Shown here: in pieces, positions 36,543 to 45,346 of the stretch
Layout of the letters: each line of letters begins with the position of its first letter
Numbering within the stretch: position 1 is the first letter of the stretch
DNA from: Halobacillus kuroshimensis DSM 18393
GTDB taxonomy: Bacteria; Bacillota; Bacilli; Bacillales; Halobacillaceae
Assembly (NCBI RefSeq): GCF_000425705.1
Contig: NZ_AUDY01000009.1
Coordinates: forward strand, 310,001 to 374,000
DNA: 64,000 bases
Direction of reading: 5' to 3'
Translations under genes and position numbers: made by a program
The notes under the pieces: generated by a model
The model's database searches: none
Seen by the model: the letters and a program-made list of their open reading frames with translations, nothing else
Told to the model about the DNA's origin: nothing

Positions 36543-36914
36543 TTATTTCAATTTAATTTGTACCGGTTTGCTTTTTTGTTTATCCTTTGAATCATTTGTT
36601 TTCCTGTCTTCCTTTTGCAGAGCCGTTCGTTTTATTGAACTTGTTACATCGTGTATCATATCGCCCATATCGTGAACGGAATCAATTAAGGGATCAACGG
36701 CTTCCATTTTTCCTTTTACATCAGCTGAAATTTTGTTGGCTTCGTGGATCAGTTCTTCAGCCTCATCTGTAATGCTGTTGACTGATTTTCGAGCGTCAGA
36801 CAGCGTCTCTTTGGTTTCAGTCAGTGTGGCCATGAGTTTTCGTAATGTGAAGATTAAAAAGATGACGAGACAAATAAACCCGACCGCTGCAATGCTAACA
36901 CTCCACTCAATTAT
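36543..36914 (-). CDS. DUF948-family membrane protein with non-AUG start
   Basis: The first ATG in frame (36833) gives only the soluble coiled-coil part, starting MATLTETKETLSDARKSVN. Upstream the frame stays open and encodes a perfect membrane helix, EWSVSIAAVGFICLVIF then LIFTLRKL, as DUF948 proteins have. A strong GGAGG at 36923-36927 sits 8 bases before ATA at 36914 and 11 before ATT at 36911; no ATG, GTG or TTG is in frame there. So the start is probably ATA or ATT. The family is general-stress-like, of unknown function, with one N-terminal helix and a heptad-rich tail (residues about 30-95). The C-terminus is Lys-rich. Confidence 0.75.
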   Translation of the reverse strand: MIEWSVSIAAVGFICLVIFLIFTLRKLMATLTETKETLSDARKSVNSITDEAEELIHEANKISADVKGKMEAVDPLIDSVHDMGDMIHDVTSSIKRTALQKEDRKTNDSKDKQKSKPVQIKLK

Positions 36915-36927
36915 TGAAATTACCTCC

Positions 36928-37275
36928 CTTCTTCTCTCTAAATCTATGGAAGGGGAGGCTCGGACATTCCTGTTATCTGGAAGATGCCTGTGCTCAATAC
37001 TTTTTCAATAATAAAGTGGGGGAGGCGGGTATCGTGAGGAATTGTTTATAAAAAGGATTCACCAGGTTCAAGCAGTTCGAGGAATATGATAACCGGAGAA
37101 AAGATGAGTGGAACCTTCTCGGCAAATAAGAGTTCTCCCTGTTCGTCCTAGTAACTATATACACCCAGTTCATACAGTTATGATAGACTGAAAATCTAAA
37201 AAAATAGGCTGAAGTTAATGAACTAGTGGAGCAATTTCAAAAGACCATTTCCAATTTTGGTACAAAACTGTAATA
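36928..37275. other. Intergenic region with no supported gene
   Basis: These roughly 350 bases between the DUF948 gene and the alkyl sulfatase terminator show no codon structure, promoter of note or repeat that I can defend. Confidence 0.5.
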
Positions 37276-37309
37276 AACCAAGTACTATTGTGAGCGACAG
37301 TACTTGGTT
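37276..37309 (-). terminator. Terminator after the alkyl sulfatase gene
   Basis: A perfect 11-bp stem: AACCAAGTACT (37276-37286) with AGTACTTGGTT (37299-37309). On the minus strand it is followed by TATTAC, so the U tract is short. Confidence 0.72.
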
Positions 37310-37320
37310 TTAAGTCGAAG

Positions 37321-39270
37321 TTAATTCTTTTTTTGTTTTAATGGAGTCATAATAGGGAAATCTGTGTCAATCTGATCAAGAGCCCATAAGAATTGATGCC
37401 ATTTCTTGATATCTCCTATGACTTTAATGGAAGAAGGGGAAGGGCGGTTGTTGGTGGTGGCTAACTCATATAACGTTTCTTTGTTCATGATGACTTTCAC
37501 TTGATCCTCTTGTAATTCATTTGATAAGTAACGAAAGATGCCTCGTTTGATTTCCGTTAAAGCTTTTCCCTCCCGATCCAGAATAATGAAGTTTAATTTA
37601 AAATCATAGTCTCCAGCGATCAACCCGTTTATACGTATGCTTAACATGTTCAACACTTGTTCCAGTGTCATAATATCGAGAACCTCTGTTGTGATGGTAG
37701 ACTGTTGGATCGGAATAATTCCATAACGCAGTTCTTGGGCCCCCATCAAATATTCATTTCGCCACGGACCGGATTCTGCGATGTAGCCAAGCTGCTCCAA
37801 AGCGTCCGCACAAAGGTATTTGGCTTTCTTATTGGATGGGTTTGCGAAGATGACATGCTTGGTAACTTCCGCAACCCATTGGTAATCGCCTTCTCTAAAG
37901 CTTTCTTTAGCTTTCTTGATGACTTCATCCTCTCCGCCCATATAATCCACATATTTTTTGGAGGACTCTTCCGGGAGGAGCTTGTTTAAATCGACTGGAT
38001 TGCCGTTATACCAGCCCATATATTTTTGGTACACCGCTTTAGAGTTGTGGTTGACAGTGCCGTAAAAAGAACTGTTGAACCACTCGTCTTTTATACTTTC
38101 AGGGAAGGTTACCATCCTTCCTACTTGATCGATGGTGTAGCCTTGATTGATCAACCTAAGTGTTTGATCATTAATATATTGGTACATGTCCCGCTGTTTT
38201 TCCATATAATCGATACAGTATTCTCTTCCGTGCCTCGGCCAATTATGCACTTCAAATACAGATGTCATGCTTTCTCCAAAAAGATCAATGGCCTGCTGGA
38301 TATATTTAGCCCAGGCTACGGGGTCACGCACTTCAGCTCCACGTAATGTATAGATGTTATGAAGCGAAGCTGTACAGTTCTCTCCAATACAGAGACTCTT
38401 TTCTTCAGGGAAATAGGTGTTCATTTCAGCCGGAGCTTCTGTATCCGGGGTGATCTGGAATTTCACTCTTACGCCATCGATGACTTTCTCGACATAGGGT
38501 TCATCCTTGAGGGGGGAGATTTCTTGAGCGGAGTTGATTAGAGTCACCACACCAGTGGATACATATTTTCCGATGCCGCTGTCTACTTGACCTTTTTCCC
38601 CGCGGGGCAGCACCTCTCCATACATATAAAATCCTCGCCTCGACATGGCCATGCCTGCGGTCACGTTTTCTTCCAGCGCTGCACTTAAAAATCCATTTGG
38701 TGCAAAAATTTTCACATCATTTGTTGTTCCCCTATTGAGAACTCCATCCACACCGCCATAATGATCCACGTGTGAATGAGAAAAAATGATCGCACTAACC
38801 GGGAATCTGCCAAAATAGCTGTCAATTAATTCAAAGGCGGCTTCTGCTGTTTCTTTGCTTGTAAGACAATCTAACACAATCCAGCCTGTCTTTCCGCGAA
38901 TAATACTTAAATTAGCAAGGTCAAAGCCTCTCACCTGATAAATGTTTTCTGTCACTTGGAAAAGTCCTGCATTCAAATTCAGTTTTCCCTGGTACCATAA
39001 TTTCGGATTCACGGATGAAGGGAGTTTTTCTTTAAGCAGAAATTCATAGCGCTTTAAATCCCAAACAGGAAGAAGTGAATCCTCTGGTTTGATCACGGGA
39101 AAGGGGACGTTTTTCAACACACTTCGTGTGGCCCACTCCTGTTCAATTTTCAGTCTACCCCAAGGCAGGTTCTTTCTTATTGCTTCGTTGATTTCTTGGG
39201 TTTTCATCGTCGCATCTTTGCGAAAAGGGGTGAATGCTGCCTCCAGCTGCTCCTTGTCGTTTTGTTCCAT
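37321..39270 (-). CDS. Alkyl sulfatase, metallo-beta-lactamase type (SdsA1/BDS1-like)
   Basis: Protein of 649 residues from ATG 39270 behind GGAGGTGAC. The dizinc motif SHSHVDHYGG places His165, His167, Asp169 and His170; further ligands lie in ENCTASLHN and FEVHNWPRHG. A helical dimerisation domain follows (about 380-510) and an SCP2-like C-terminal domain (about 525-645), the order known for SdsA1. The family hydrolyses primary alkyl sulfates such as dodecyl sulfate to alcohol and sulfate. No signal peptide is visible, so unlike SdsA1 it is probably cytosolic. An alpha/beta hydrolase gene lies upstream on the same strand. Confidence 0.92.
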   Translation of the reverse strand: MEQNDKEQLEAAFTPFRKDATMKTQEINEAIRKNLPWGRLKIEQEWATRSVLKNVPFPVIKPEDSLLPVWDLKRYEFLLKEKLPSSVNPKLWYQGKLNLNAGLFQVTENIYQVRGFDLANLSIIRGKTGWIVLDCLTSKETAEAAFELIDSYFGRFPVSAIIFSHSHVDHYGGVDGVLNRGTTNDVKIFAPNGFLSAALEENVTAGMAMSRRGFYMYGEVLPRGEKGQVDSGIGKYVSTGVVTLINSAQEISPLKDEPYVEKVIDGVRVKFQITPDTEAPAEMNTYFPEEKSLCIGENCTASLHNIYTLRGAEVRDPVAWAKYIQQAIDLFGESMTSVFEVHNWPRHGREYCIDYMEKQRDMYQYINDQTLRLINQGYTIDQVGRMVTFPESIKDEWFNSSFYGTVNHNSKAVYQKYMGWYNGNPVDLNKLLPEESSKKYVDYMGGEDEVIKKAKESFREGDYQWVAEVTKHVIFANPSNKKAKYLCADALEQLGYIAESGPWRNEYLMGAQELRYGIIPIQQSTITTEVLDIMTLEQVLNMLSIRINGLIAGDYDFKLNFIILDREGKALTEIKRGIFRYLSNELQEDQVKVIMNKETLYELATTNNRPSPSSIKVIGDIKKWHQFLWALDQIDTDFPIMTPLKQKKN

Positions 39271-39414
39271 GAAATGTCACCTCCAATGAATTATAGTATT
39301 CAGGTGAATTTCCTAACATGTATGGATCCTTGTACAAAATATGAGCAGAGGTCCCCTTAGGACTTGAGGCGCAAATATTAGGTCTGTCTCATGAAGTGAA
39401 GGCTAGAACCTTCC

Positions 39415-40236
39415 CTATAAGCGAATTTTTGTGCCATTTACTTCAAAAGGACCTGTGGTTTCAGCCCCTTTAGACTTCATAAAAGACAACGAATATTGGT
39501 TGAACGTGTGGGGAGCATCCAGGTTTACGACGTGTCCGGATCCCTTCACTTCAATAAAGTCAGCGTTAGGAAGCCCTTCGATATCCTCCCATACATGATC
39601 GATGAACATATGATCTCCTTCCCCCATCATGTAAAGCTTCGGAACATGGGCCGCTGGTTCAACCGCAGTTGTAAACGTACCTCTGACGGTCGGAGCGATG
39701 TCATACCAGCCGAGGAATTCGTTTCTTTTCATTTGGGCCGCCTCTTTAATAAACGAATTTCTGGATTCCTGATGATTTTTACGTGGCATAAGGATGTGAG
39801 CGAATATTGTATAGAGCCACATGTGCGGCACGAACTTTTTCACCATGCTGCCGATCAGCAGCAGCAGTTTAGGCAGTGGTGTGATTTTCGTAATCACTCC
39901 GCCAAGGACAGCCGTTTCGACACGATTGGGAGCAATGGCAAGGATTTGATGAGCAACGACGGCCCCCAGTGATATTCCCACCATATGGGCTTTGCGAATA
40001 CCGATCTCATCGAGGACATCGACAACATCTCGTGCTGCCCGATTAAATGAAAAATCTTCAACGTCAAGAACGCTTGGAGATTTTTTGTGCCCTCTTAAAT
40101 GCACGGCGACCACATTGAAATGGTTTCGATAACTTTTGATTTGAGGGAAGAAGATATTTGCACTTCCCCCGATACCGTGAATGAGAAATACATACTCTTT
40201 ATTTGGATCATTACCGAAAATCTTATATTCTAACAA
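39415..40236 (-). CDS. Alpha/beta hydrolase
   Basis: Protein of 273 residues. It has HGIGGSANIFFPQ (oxyanion loop, residues 20-32), nucleophile elbow MVGISLGAV with Ser89, and the catalytic His in GSGHVVNLDAP near 245; the acid is likely an Asp in MGEGDHMFIDH. The family covers esterases, lipases and C-C hydrolases; no substrate can be named. It lies upstream of the alkyl sulfatase (gap 39271-39414, nothing supported there) and divergent from the acyl-CoA island. Confidence 0.88.
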   Translation of the reverse strand: MLEYKIFGNDPNKEYVFLIHGIGGSANIFFPQIKSYRNHFNVVAVHLRGHKKSPSVLDVEDFSFNRAARDVVDVLDEIGIRKAHMVGISLGAVVAHQILAIAPNRVETAVLGGVITKITPLPKLLLLIGSMVKKFVPHMWLYTIFAHILMPRKNHQESRNSFIKEAAQMKRNEFLGWYDIAPTVRGTFTTAVEPAAHVPKLYMMGEGDHMFIDHVWEDIEGLPNADFIEVKGSGHVVNLDAPHTFNQYSLSFMKSKGAETTGPFEVNGTKIRL

Positions 40237-40417
40237 CTATCTTTCTCCTGTCTATAAAAAAATCCTTCAGAATATTTATAACATACTGAGTACCATTATT
40301 GTTCAAATCCCTGAATTCTTCAGCACATTCTTCGCTCGCTTTCTTTCTAAGCTGCACTTCCCAGGGAAGAAGGAAAAACAGGTATGGATAATTTTTGCAG
40401 TAATTTTCTGAAAGGTG

Positions 40418-40446
40418 TTGTATTTTGAGAAAATTTAAAATAATAT
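40418..40446 (+). promoter_or_regulatory. Promoter of the acyl-CoA catabolic island
   Basis: TTGTAT (40418-40423), 17-bp spacer, TAATAT (40441-40446). The predicted start falls on the palindrome at 40455-40476. Confidence 0.55.
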
Positions 40447-40454
40447 AAAAAGTA

Positions 40455-40476
40455 ACATACCCACCGGTAGGTATGT
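40455..40476 (+). promoter_or_regulatory. Palindromic operator, probable TetR-family site
   Basis: A 22-bp inverted repeat with 10 of 11 base pairs symmetric, half-site ACATACC and core ACCGGT. It sits right after the -10 box. The TetR gene at 46591 in the same island is the natural candidate regulator. Core ACCGGT is common in operators of this family, from general knowledge. Confidence 0.7.
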
Positions 40477-40506
40477 GAACTCTCAGTGAGGAAAGAGGTT
40501 GATCAC

Positions 40507-41676
40507 ATGCATTTACGCTTGACCGATGAACAGGAAATGGTGAGAAAAACCATTCGTAAATTTGTGGAAAAGGAACTAATACCTCTGGAAAATGATGTGC
40601 TTCGGAATGAACGGGAAGGAAAGCCGAGCCTTCCGGAAGGAAAGATGGAAGAGCTACAACAGAAAGCGAAGGAAGCAGGCTTCTGGGGAATCAATACACC
40701 GGCTGACTATGGCGGCGCAGATTTAGGGCAGATGATGCTGGCCATCGTTCAAATGGAAGTCGCAAGAACGTTTGTGCCTTTCCAGTTTGGCGGTTCTGCC
40801 GACAATATCCTTTATTACGGAAATGAGAAGCAGAAGGAAACGTACTTAATCCCGACGATTCAGGGAGAGAAGAAATCCTGTTTTGCGATGACAGAACCAG
40901 GGGCGGGATCGGATACGAGGAACCTTCGGACAACAGCGGTGAAGGATGGCAGTGACTGGGTGATCAATGGAGAGAAAACATTCATCACCGGTGGAAATGA
41001 AGCAGACTTTGTAATGGTCATTGCGGTAACCAACAAAGAGCTTCATCAAGAATCGAATGGACGAAAAGGGGTTACGTGTTTCATTGCGGATCGTTCGATG
41101 GGCTGGGAATCAGAGTACATCCATACGATGGGGGAATGGGGTCCGGCAGCTCTCATTTTTGATAATGTCCGGGTTCCTGAAGAAAACATCCTCGGAGAGA
41201 TTGATCATGGGTATGATCTCGGTCTTGAGTGGATCGGGTTTGCCCGCTGGATCGTCGGAGCACGGGCGGTTGGTGCAGCCGAGCGTCTGCTGAACATGGC
41301 GATCGATTATGCGAACGAACGCGAAACCTTCGGAAAACCGATTGGGGAGCGGCAGGCGATTCAATGGCAGATTGCGGATTCAGCTGTGGAGGTGGAAGCA
41401 GCGAAATGGCTCGTCCTAAACGCGGCATTTACGTTGGACCAAGGTGAGGATAACCGGCATTACGCATCCATGGCCAAACTGTATGGAGCGAACATGGGCA
41501 ACAATGTGATCGACCGTGTTCTGCAGATTCACGGCGGTATGGGCTATACGCGGGAACTGCCGATTGAACGGTGGTACAGGGAAGCAAGACTGTGGCGGAT
41601 TTATGACGGGACAGACGAGATTCAACGGTTGATCATATCCAGAAATCTATTAAAAGGCCATGTGAAGATTGGTTGA
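40507..41676 (+). CDS. Acyl-CoA dehydrogenase (first of three)
   Basis: Start ATG 40507, 8 bases after AAAGAGG; a GTG at 40486 lacks support. It has 389 residues. It shows the FAD/substrate motifs CFAMTEPGAGSDTRNLRTT and WVINGEKTFITGG, and the C-terminal helix with QIHGGMGYTRELPIERWYR. The position of the usual catalytic Glu (YEGT) reads IYDGTDEIQR, with Asp in its place. The family makes trans-2-enoyl-CoA and passes electrons to ETF. First gene of the island, directly downstream of the palindromic operator. Confidence 0.92.
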   Translation: MHLRLTDEQEMVRKTIRKFVEKELIPLENDVLRNEREGKPSLPEGKMEELQQKAKEAGFWGINTPADYGGADLGQMMLAIVQMEVARTFVPFQFGGSADNILYYGNEKQKETYLIPTIQGEKKSCFAMTEPGAGSDTRNLRTTAVKDGSDWVINGEKTFITGGNEADFVMVIAVTNKELHQESNGRKGVTCFIADRSMGWESEYIHTMGEWGPAALIFDNVRVPEENILGEIDHGYDLGLEWIGFARWIVGARAVGAAERLLNMAIDYANERETFGKPIGERQAIQWQIADSAVEVEAAKWLVLNAAFTLDQGEDNRHYASMAKLYGANMGNNVIDRVLQIHGGMGYTRELPIERWYREARLWRIYDGTDEIQRLIISRNLLKGHVKIG

Positions 41677-41691
41677 TGGAGGAGGTATAGG

Positions 41692-42456
41692 ATGAGGGAG
41701 AGATTTAAAGACAGGACAGCTTTTATTACCGGTGGGAGCCGTGGTATCGGAAAAGGTATAGCCCGCCATTTCGCAGAAAACGGAGCGAAGGTGGCCGTCA
41801 TTGACGTCAATGAGGAAGCGCTTCAGGAACTGGAGGCAGAATTCCGTGACGAAGGCTTTGAAGTCTTCTGCCAAAAAGCGGATGTGACACAGTACAAAGA
41901 AGTCGAAAATGCTGTAAAGGAGACCCACGAGCGGTTTGGATCGGTCGATATTCTGATTAACAACGCCGGTGTCATCCGTGATAATATGCTCTACAAAATG
42001 ACGGATGAGGACTGGGATACCGTGATGGATGTCCATTTAAAAGGATCCTTTCATGCAGCCAGAGCCGTTCAGTCGTATATGGTGGAACAGAAGTACGGCC
42101 GAATCGTGAACATTTCCTCGACTTCTGCGCTCGGAAACCGTGGTCAGGCGAACTATGCGACTGCTAAAGCCGGTCTGCAGGGCTTCACAAAGACACTGGC
42201 GATTGAGCTTGGCAAGTACGGCGTGACTGCCAATGCGGTGGCTCCGGGATTTATTGAAACCGATATGACAAAAACAACGGCCGCCCGGATCGGGATTACT
42301 TTTGATGAGCTTGTCCAGGCCAGTGTGGCTCAGATTCCTTCCGGCCGAAGCGGTAAGCCGGAGGATATAGCGCATACCGCAGCTTTTTTTGCGGATGAAG
42401 CGTCATCTTTTGTCAACGGCCAGGTCATTTATGTCGCAGGTGGACCAAGAACGTAA
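41692..42456 (+). CDS. Short-chain dehydrogenase/reductase (FabG-like), first of three
   Basis: Protein of 254 residues from ATG 41692 behind GGAGGAGG. Classical SDR features: ITGGSRGIGKGIA (cofactor loop), DINEEALQE-type acidic residue after beta-2 (here IDVNEEALQ, suggesting NAD), NNAGVIRDN, ISSTSALGNRG with Ser, and YATAKAGLQ with Tyr and Lys. Probable role: 3-hydroxyacyl-CoA dehydrogenase or related alcohol oxidation in the pathway. It lies 15 bases after the first dehydrogenase gene. Confidence 0.9.
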   Translation: MRERFKDRTAFITGGSRGIGKGIARHFAENGAKVAVIDVNEEALQELEAEFRDEGFEVFCQKADVTQYKEVENAVKETHERFGSVDILINNAGVIRDNMLYKMTDEDWDTVMDVHLKGSFHAARAVQSYMVEQKYGRIVNISSTSALGNRGQANYATAKAGLQGFTKTLAIELGKYGVTANAVAPGFIETDMTKTTAARIGITFDELVQASVAQIPSGRSGKPEDIAHTAAFFADEASSFVNGQVIYVAGGPRT

Positions 42457-42474
42457 CGAAAAGGAGAGGTGTCC

Positions 42475-42909
42475 GTGTTTAAAGAAGCGGTAGGAAAAAA
42501 ATCGACGCCGGTAAAGAACGTCGTTGAACGTAGCGCTGTGAAGAAGTTCGCAGAAGCCATCGGGGACCCGCATCCGTTGTTTATCGATGAAGAAGCGGTA
42601 CAGCGGAATATTGCTCCGCCTACCTTTCCGCGGGTGTTTGAATATGGTGGGATCGAGGGACTCCACCTCCCTGAAAAAGGCTTGATTCACGGGGAGCAGC
42701 ACTACCACTACAACCGGCCGCTTTATGTGGGTGAAGATGTTTATTGTTACGCCCAGGTGGACGATTATTATGAGCGGAGCGGCCGGAGCGGTGATATGGG
42801 ATTTCTTAAAGTGAAGCGTTACGGCGAAGATATTGACGGCCGGCTCATTTTTTCAGAAGAACAGGTTGTGATCATTACGGAAGCAGTCAGAAAGGGGATG
42901 AACGTATGA
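42475..42909 (+). CDS. MaoC-like hot-dog protein, FAS1-dehydratase type
   Basis: Start GTG 42475 is 8 bases after AGGAG; GTG 42469 is too close. It has 144 residues. A hot-dog fold is suggested by FAEAIGDPHPLFIDEEA and GLIHGEQHYHYNRPLYVGE. The hydratase dyad motif is not clear in this chain. The next gene, overlapping by 4 bases, encodes a second MaoC chain with the full motif. Such pairs form heterodimeric hydratases (for example ChsH1-ChsH2 of steroid degradation), the likely arrangement here. Confidence 0.82.
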   Translation: MFKEAVGKKSTPVKNVVERSAVKKFAEAIGDPHPLFIDEEAVQRNIAPPTFPRVFEYGGIEGLHLPEKGLIHGEQHYHYNRPLYVGEDVYCYAQVDDYYERSGRSGDMGFLKVKRYGEDIDGRLIFSEEQVVIITEAVRKGMNV

Positions 42910-43325
42910 ACCCAATGTACGGCGTCCAGCCCGGAGATAAGCTGAAAACCATGACGCTTCCGGCGGTAACGAGACTTGATTTAATCAAATATGCCGGTGC
43001 ATCCGGCGATTATAATCCGATTCATACGATTGATGAAGAAGCGGAGAAAGCCGGGCTTCCCGGCGTGATTGCACATGGGATGTGGACGATGGGAAGTCTT
43101 GCCAAGCTGTTCACTCCTTTTTATGAAGATGGATTTATCCAGGATTATTCCATCCGTTTTCAGGGGATGGTGTTTGTCGGCGACGTCCTGACACTGCATG
43201 CGGATGTAGTCAGCCACGAGGAATCGATGATTACATTTGATGTCTATGCGAGAAACCAGCAGGAAAAAGATGTGATTCGTGGAAATGTGGTATTTAGGAA
43301 GCATTTAGAAACTTCAGCTACATAA
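42906..43325 (+). CDS. MaoC-like enoyl-CoA hydratase chain
   Basis: Protein of 139 residues; ATG 42906 overlaps the upstream stop (ATGA). It shows the R-specific hydratase/MaoC motif [20 protein letters not shown], with Asp and His as catalytic dyad, followed by [11 protein letters not shown]. It would hydrate an enoyl-CoA, alone or with the preceding chain. Confidence 0.88.
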   Translation: MNPMYGVQPGDKLKTMTLPAVTRLDLIKYAGASGDYNPIHTIDEEAEKAGLPGVIAHGMWTMGSLAKLFTPFYEDGFIQDYSIRFQGMVFVGDVLTLHADVVSHEESMITFDVYARNQQEKDVIRGNVVFRKHLETSAT

Positions 43326-43338
43326 AGGGGGAAGAGCG

Positions 43339-44571
43339 ATGTATTTTGAGCATTCTGAGAAAGTAAAAGAGCTGCAGGAGAAACTGACGACATTCATGGA
43401 GGATCACATCTATCCGAATGAAGCCTTGTATGAGGAGCAATTGAAAAAGGAAGACCGCTTTTCTGAAATTCCTAAGATTATGGAGGAACTGAAAGCGAAG
43501 GCAAAAGAAGAGGGATTGTGGAACTTATTTCTCCCTGAAAGTGAATACGGGGCCGGGCTCACCAATATGGAATATGCCCCGCTGTGCGAGATTATAGGGC
43601 GTTCGGCGATTGCACCAGAAGTGTTCAACTGTGCTGCACCGGATACAGGCAATATGGAGGTGCTCGTCCGCTACGGGACAGAGGAGCAGAAAAAGCAGTG
43701 GCTTGAGCCATTGCTGCGCGGGGAAATCCGTTCCTGCTTTTCGATGACAGAGCCGGATGTCGCTTCTTCCGATGCTACAAACGTGCAGACGAGTATCACG
43801 AAAGTCGGAGATGAGTACGTCATTAACGGGACAAAATGGTGGTCGTCAGGTGCCGGGGACCCCCGCTGTAAAATCAGTATTGTTATGGGGAAAAACGATC
43901 CGGATGCCGCGCGTCATGAGCAGCAGTCGATGATCCTCGTACCGCTGGATTCCGAAGGGGTGACGATAAAGCGCTTACTTCCTGTGTTCGGCTATGATCA
44001 TGCCCCACATGGGCATGCGGAGATTGAATTCAAGGATGTGCGTGTACCGGCCTCCAATCTGCTGTGGGATGAAGGGAAAGGATTTGCCATTGCCCAGGGC
44101 CGGCTTGGACCGGGGCGGATTCACCACTGTATGCGTACGATCGGTGCAGCTGAGCGGGCGCTTGAGCTGATGTGTGAACGTGTGCAAAGCAGGCAGGCTT
44201 TTGGAAAACCGCTGGCTGACCAAGGGGTGGTCCGGGAGTGGATTGCAGATTCCCGGATTGAGATTGAACAAGCTCGCCTGCTTACATTAAAAGCGGCCTA
44301 CATGATGGATACGGTCGGCAACAAGGAAGCTAAATCTGAAATTGCCATGATTAAGGTGGTGGCCCCGAACATGGCGTTGAAAGTCATTGACCGCGCCATA
44401 CAGGCCTTCGGTGCGGCCGGTGTAAGCGGAGATTTTGAACTGGCAGCGAACTGGGCCAACATCCGTACATTACGACTGGCGGACGGGCCTGATGAAGTCC
44501 ACCGCCGGGCGATCGCCAAATATGAACTAGCCAAAGACTATGGAAGGAATGCGGTCCATGCACGCCAGTGA
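43339..44571 (+). CDS. Acyl-CoA dehydrogenase (second of three), ACAD10/11-like
   Basis: Protein of 410 residues from ATG 43339 behind AAGGGGGAAG. It has [20 protein letters not shown] and [19 protein letters not shown], motifs of the ACAD10/11-type branch that often takes long or unusual acyl groups, and ends with [19 protein letters not shown] and [14 protein letters not shown]. The YEGT Glu is not present; the loop reads ADGPDEV, as is common in this branch. Its end overlaps the next gene. Confidence 0.9.
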   Translation: MYFEHSEKVKELQEKLTTFMEDHIYPNEALYEEQLKKEDRFSEIPKIMEELKAKAKEEGLWNLFLPESEYGAGLTNMEYAPLCEIIGRSAIAPEVFNCAAPDTGNMEVLVRYGTEEQKKQWLEPLLRGEIRSCFSMTEPDVASSDATNVQTSITKVGDEYVINGTKWWSSGAGDPRCKISIVMGKNDPDAARHEQQSMILVPLDSEGVTIKRLLPVFGYDHAPHGHAEIEFKDVRVPASNLLWDEGKGFAIAQGRLGPGRIHHCMRTIGAAERALELMCERVQSRQAFGKPLADQGVVREWIADSRIEIEQARLLTLKAAYMMDTVGNKEAKSEIAMIKVVAPNMALKVIDRAIQAFGAAGVSGDFELAANWANIRTLRLADGPDEVHRRAIAKYELAKDYGRNAVHARQ

Positions 44572-45331
44572 GCTGTTCGATCTTACAGGTAAAGTAGCTG
44601 TCGTAACAGGCGGTGGACGGGGCCTGGGCAGACAGATGGCCGAAGGTCTGGCAGAATCCGGGGCCCATGTGGTCGTTTGTTCAAGAAAGTATGAGCCCTG
44701 CCTGGAAGTGAGTGAGCGGCTAAAAGAGCACGGAGGCGATTCTCTTGCCTTCGCCTGTGATGTGACGGACCCGGATTCTGTTCAGAAAGTCGTGGACAAA
44801 ACGATGGATCACTTCGGGAAGATTGACATTCTCGTCAACAACAGCGGGGCCACATGGGGGGCTCCTGTCGAGGACATGCCCCTGAGCGCGTGGCAGAAAG
44901 TATTCCAAGTGAATGTGACCGGCACCTTTCTCATGTCACAGGCGGTCGGTCGTGTCATGCTGGAGCAGGAGGAGGGGGCCATCATTAACATCTCCTCTGT
45001 CGCAGGCATGAAAGGATCGGACCCGGAGTATATGGATACGATCGGCTACAATTCCAGCAAGGGTGCTGTTTTAACCTTTACTAAGGATCTGGCTGTGAAA
45101 TGGGGGCCGCGGGGCATCCGCGTCAATGCCATAGCGCCGGGGTTTTTCCCGACCAAAATGTCAGAAGTACTTATGGAGCGCAGCAGTGAGGCGTTCTTGA
45201 AGAACACCCCGCTCCGGAAGTTTGGAAGTGAAGATGATTTAAAAGGTGCGGTCATTTTTTTAAGTTCCAAAGCAGCGAAACACATCACCGGTGATGTCAT
45301 CATCGTGGATGGTGGATCGCATGCCATGTAA
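44558..45331 (+). CDS. Short-chain dehydrogenase/reductase, second of three
   Basis: Start ATG 44558 (GGAAGG about 11 bases upstream) is preferred over ATG 44540 and 44549. It has 257 residues and overlaps the preceding gene by 14 bases. Motifs: [38 protein letters not shown] and YNSSKGAVL. In the NNAG motif Ala is replaced by Ser. The role is probably oxidation of a hydroxyacyl-CoA or reduction of a keto intermediate; which one cannot be told. Confidence 0.88.
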   Translation: MHASELFDLTGKVAVVTGGGRGLGRQMAEGLAESGAHVVVCSRKYEPCLEVSERLKEHGGDSLAFACDVTDPDSVQKVVDKTMDHFGKIDILVNNSGATWGAPVEDMPLSAWQKVFQVNVTGTFLMSQAVGRVMLEQEEGAIINISSVAGMKGSDPEYMDTIGYNSSKGAVLTFTKDLAVKWGPRGIRVNAIAPGFFPTKMSEVLMERSSEAFLKNTPLRKFGSEDDLKGAVIFLSSKAAKHITGDVIIVDGGSHAM

Positions 45332-45346
45332 AAAAGGAGGATGCTC

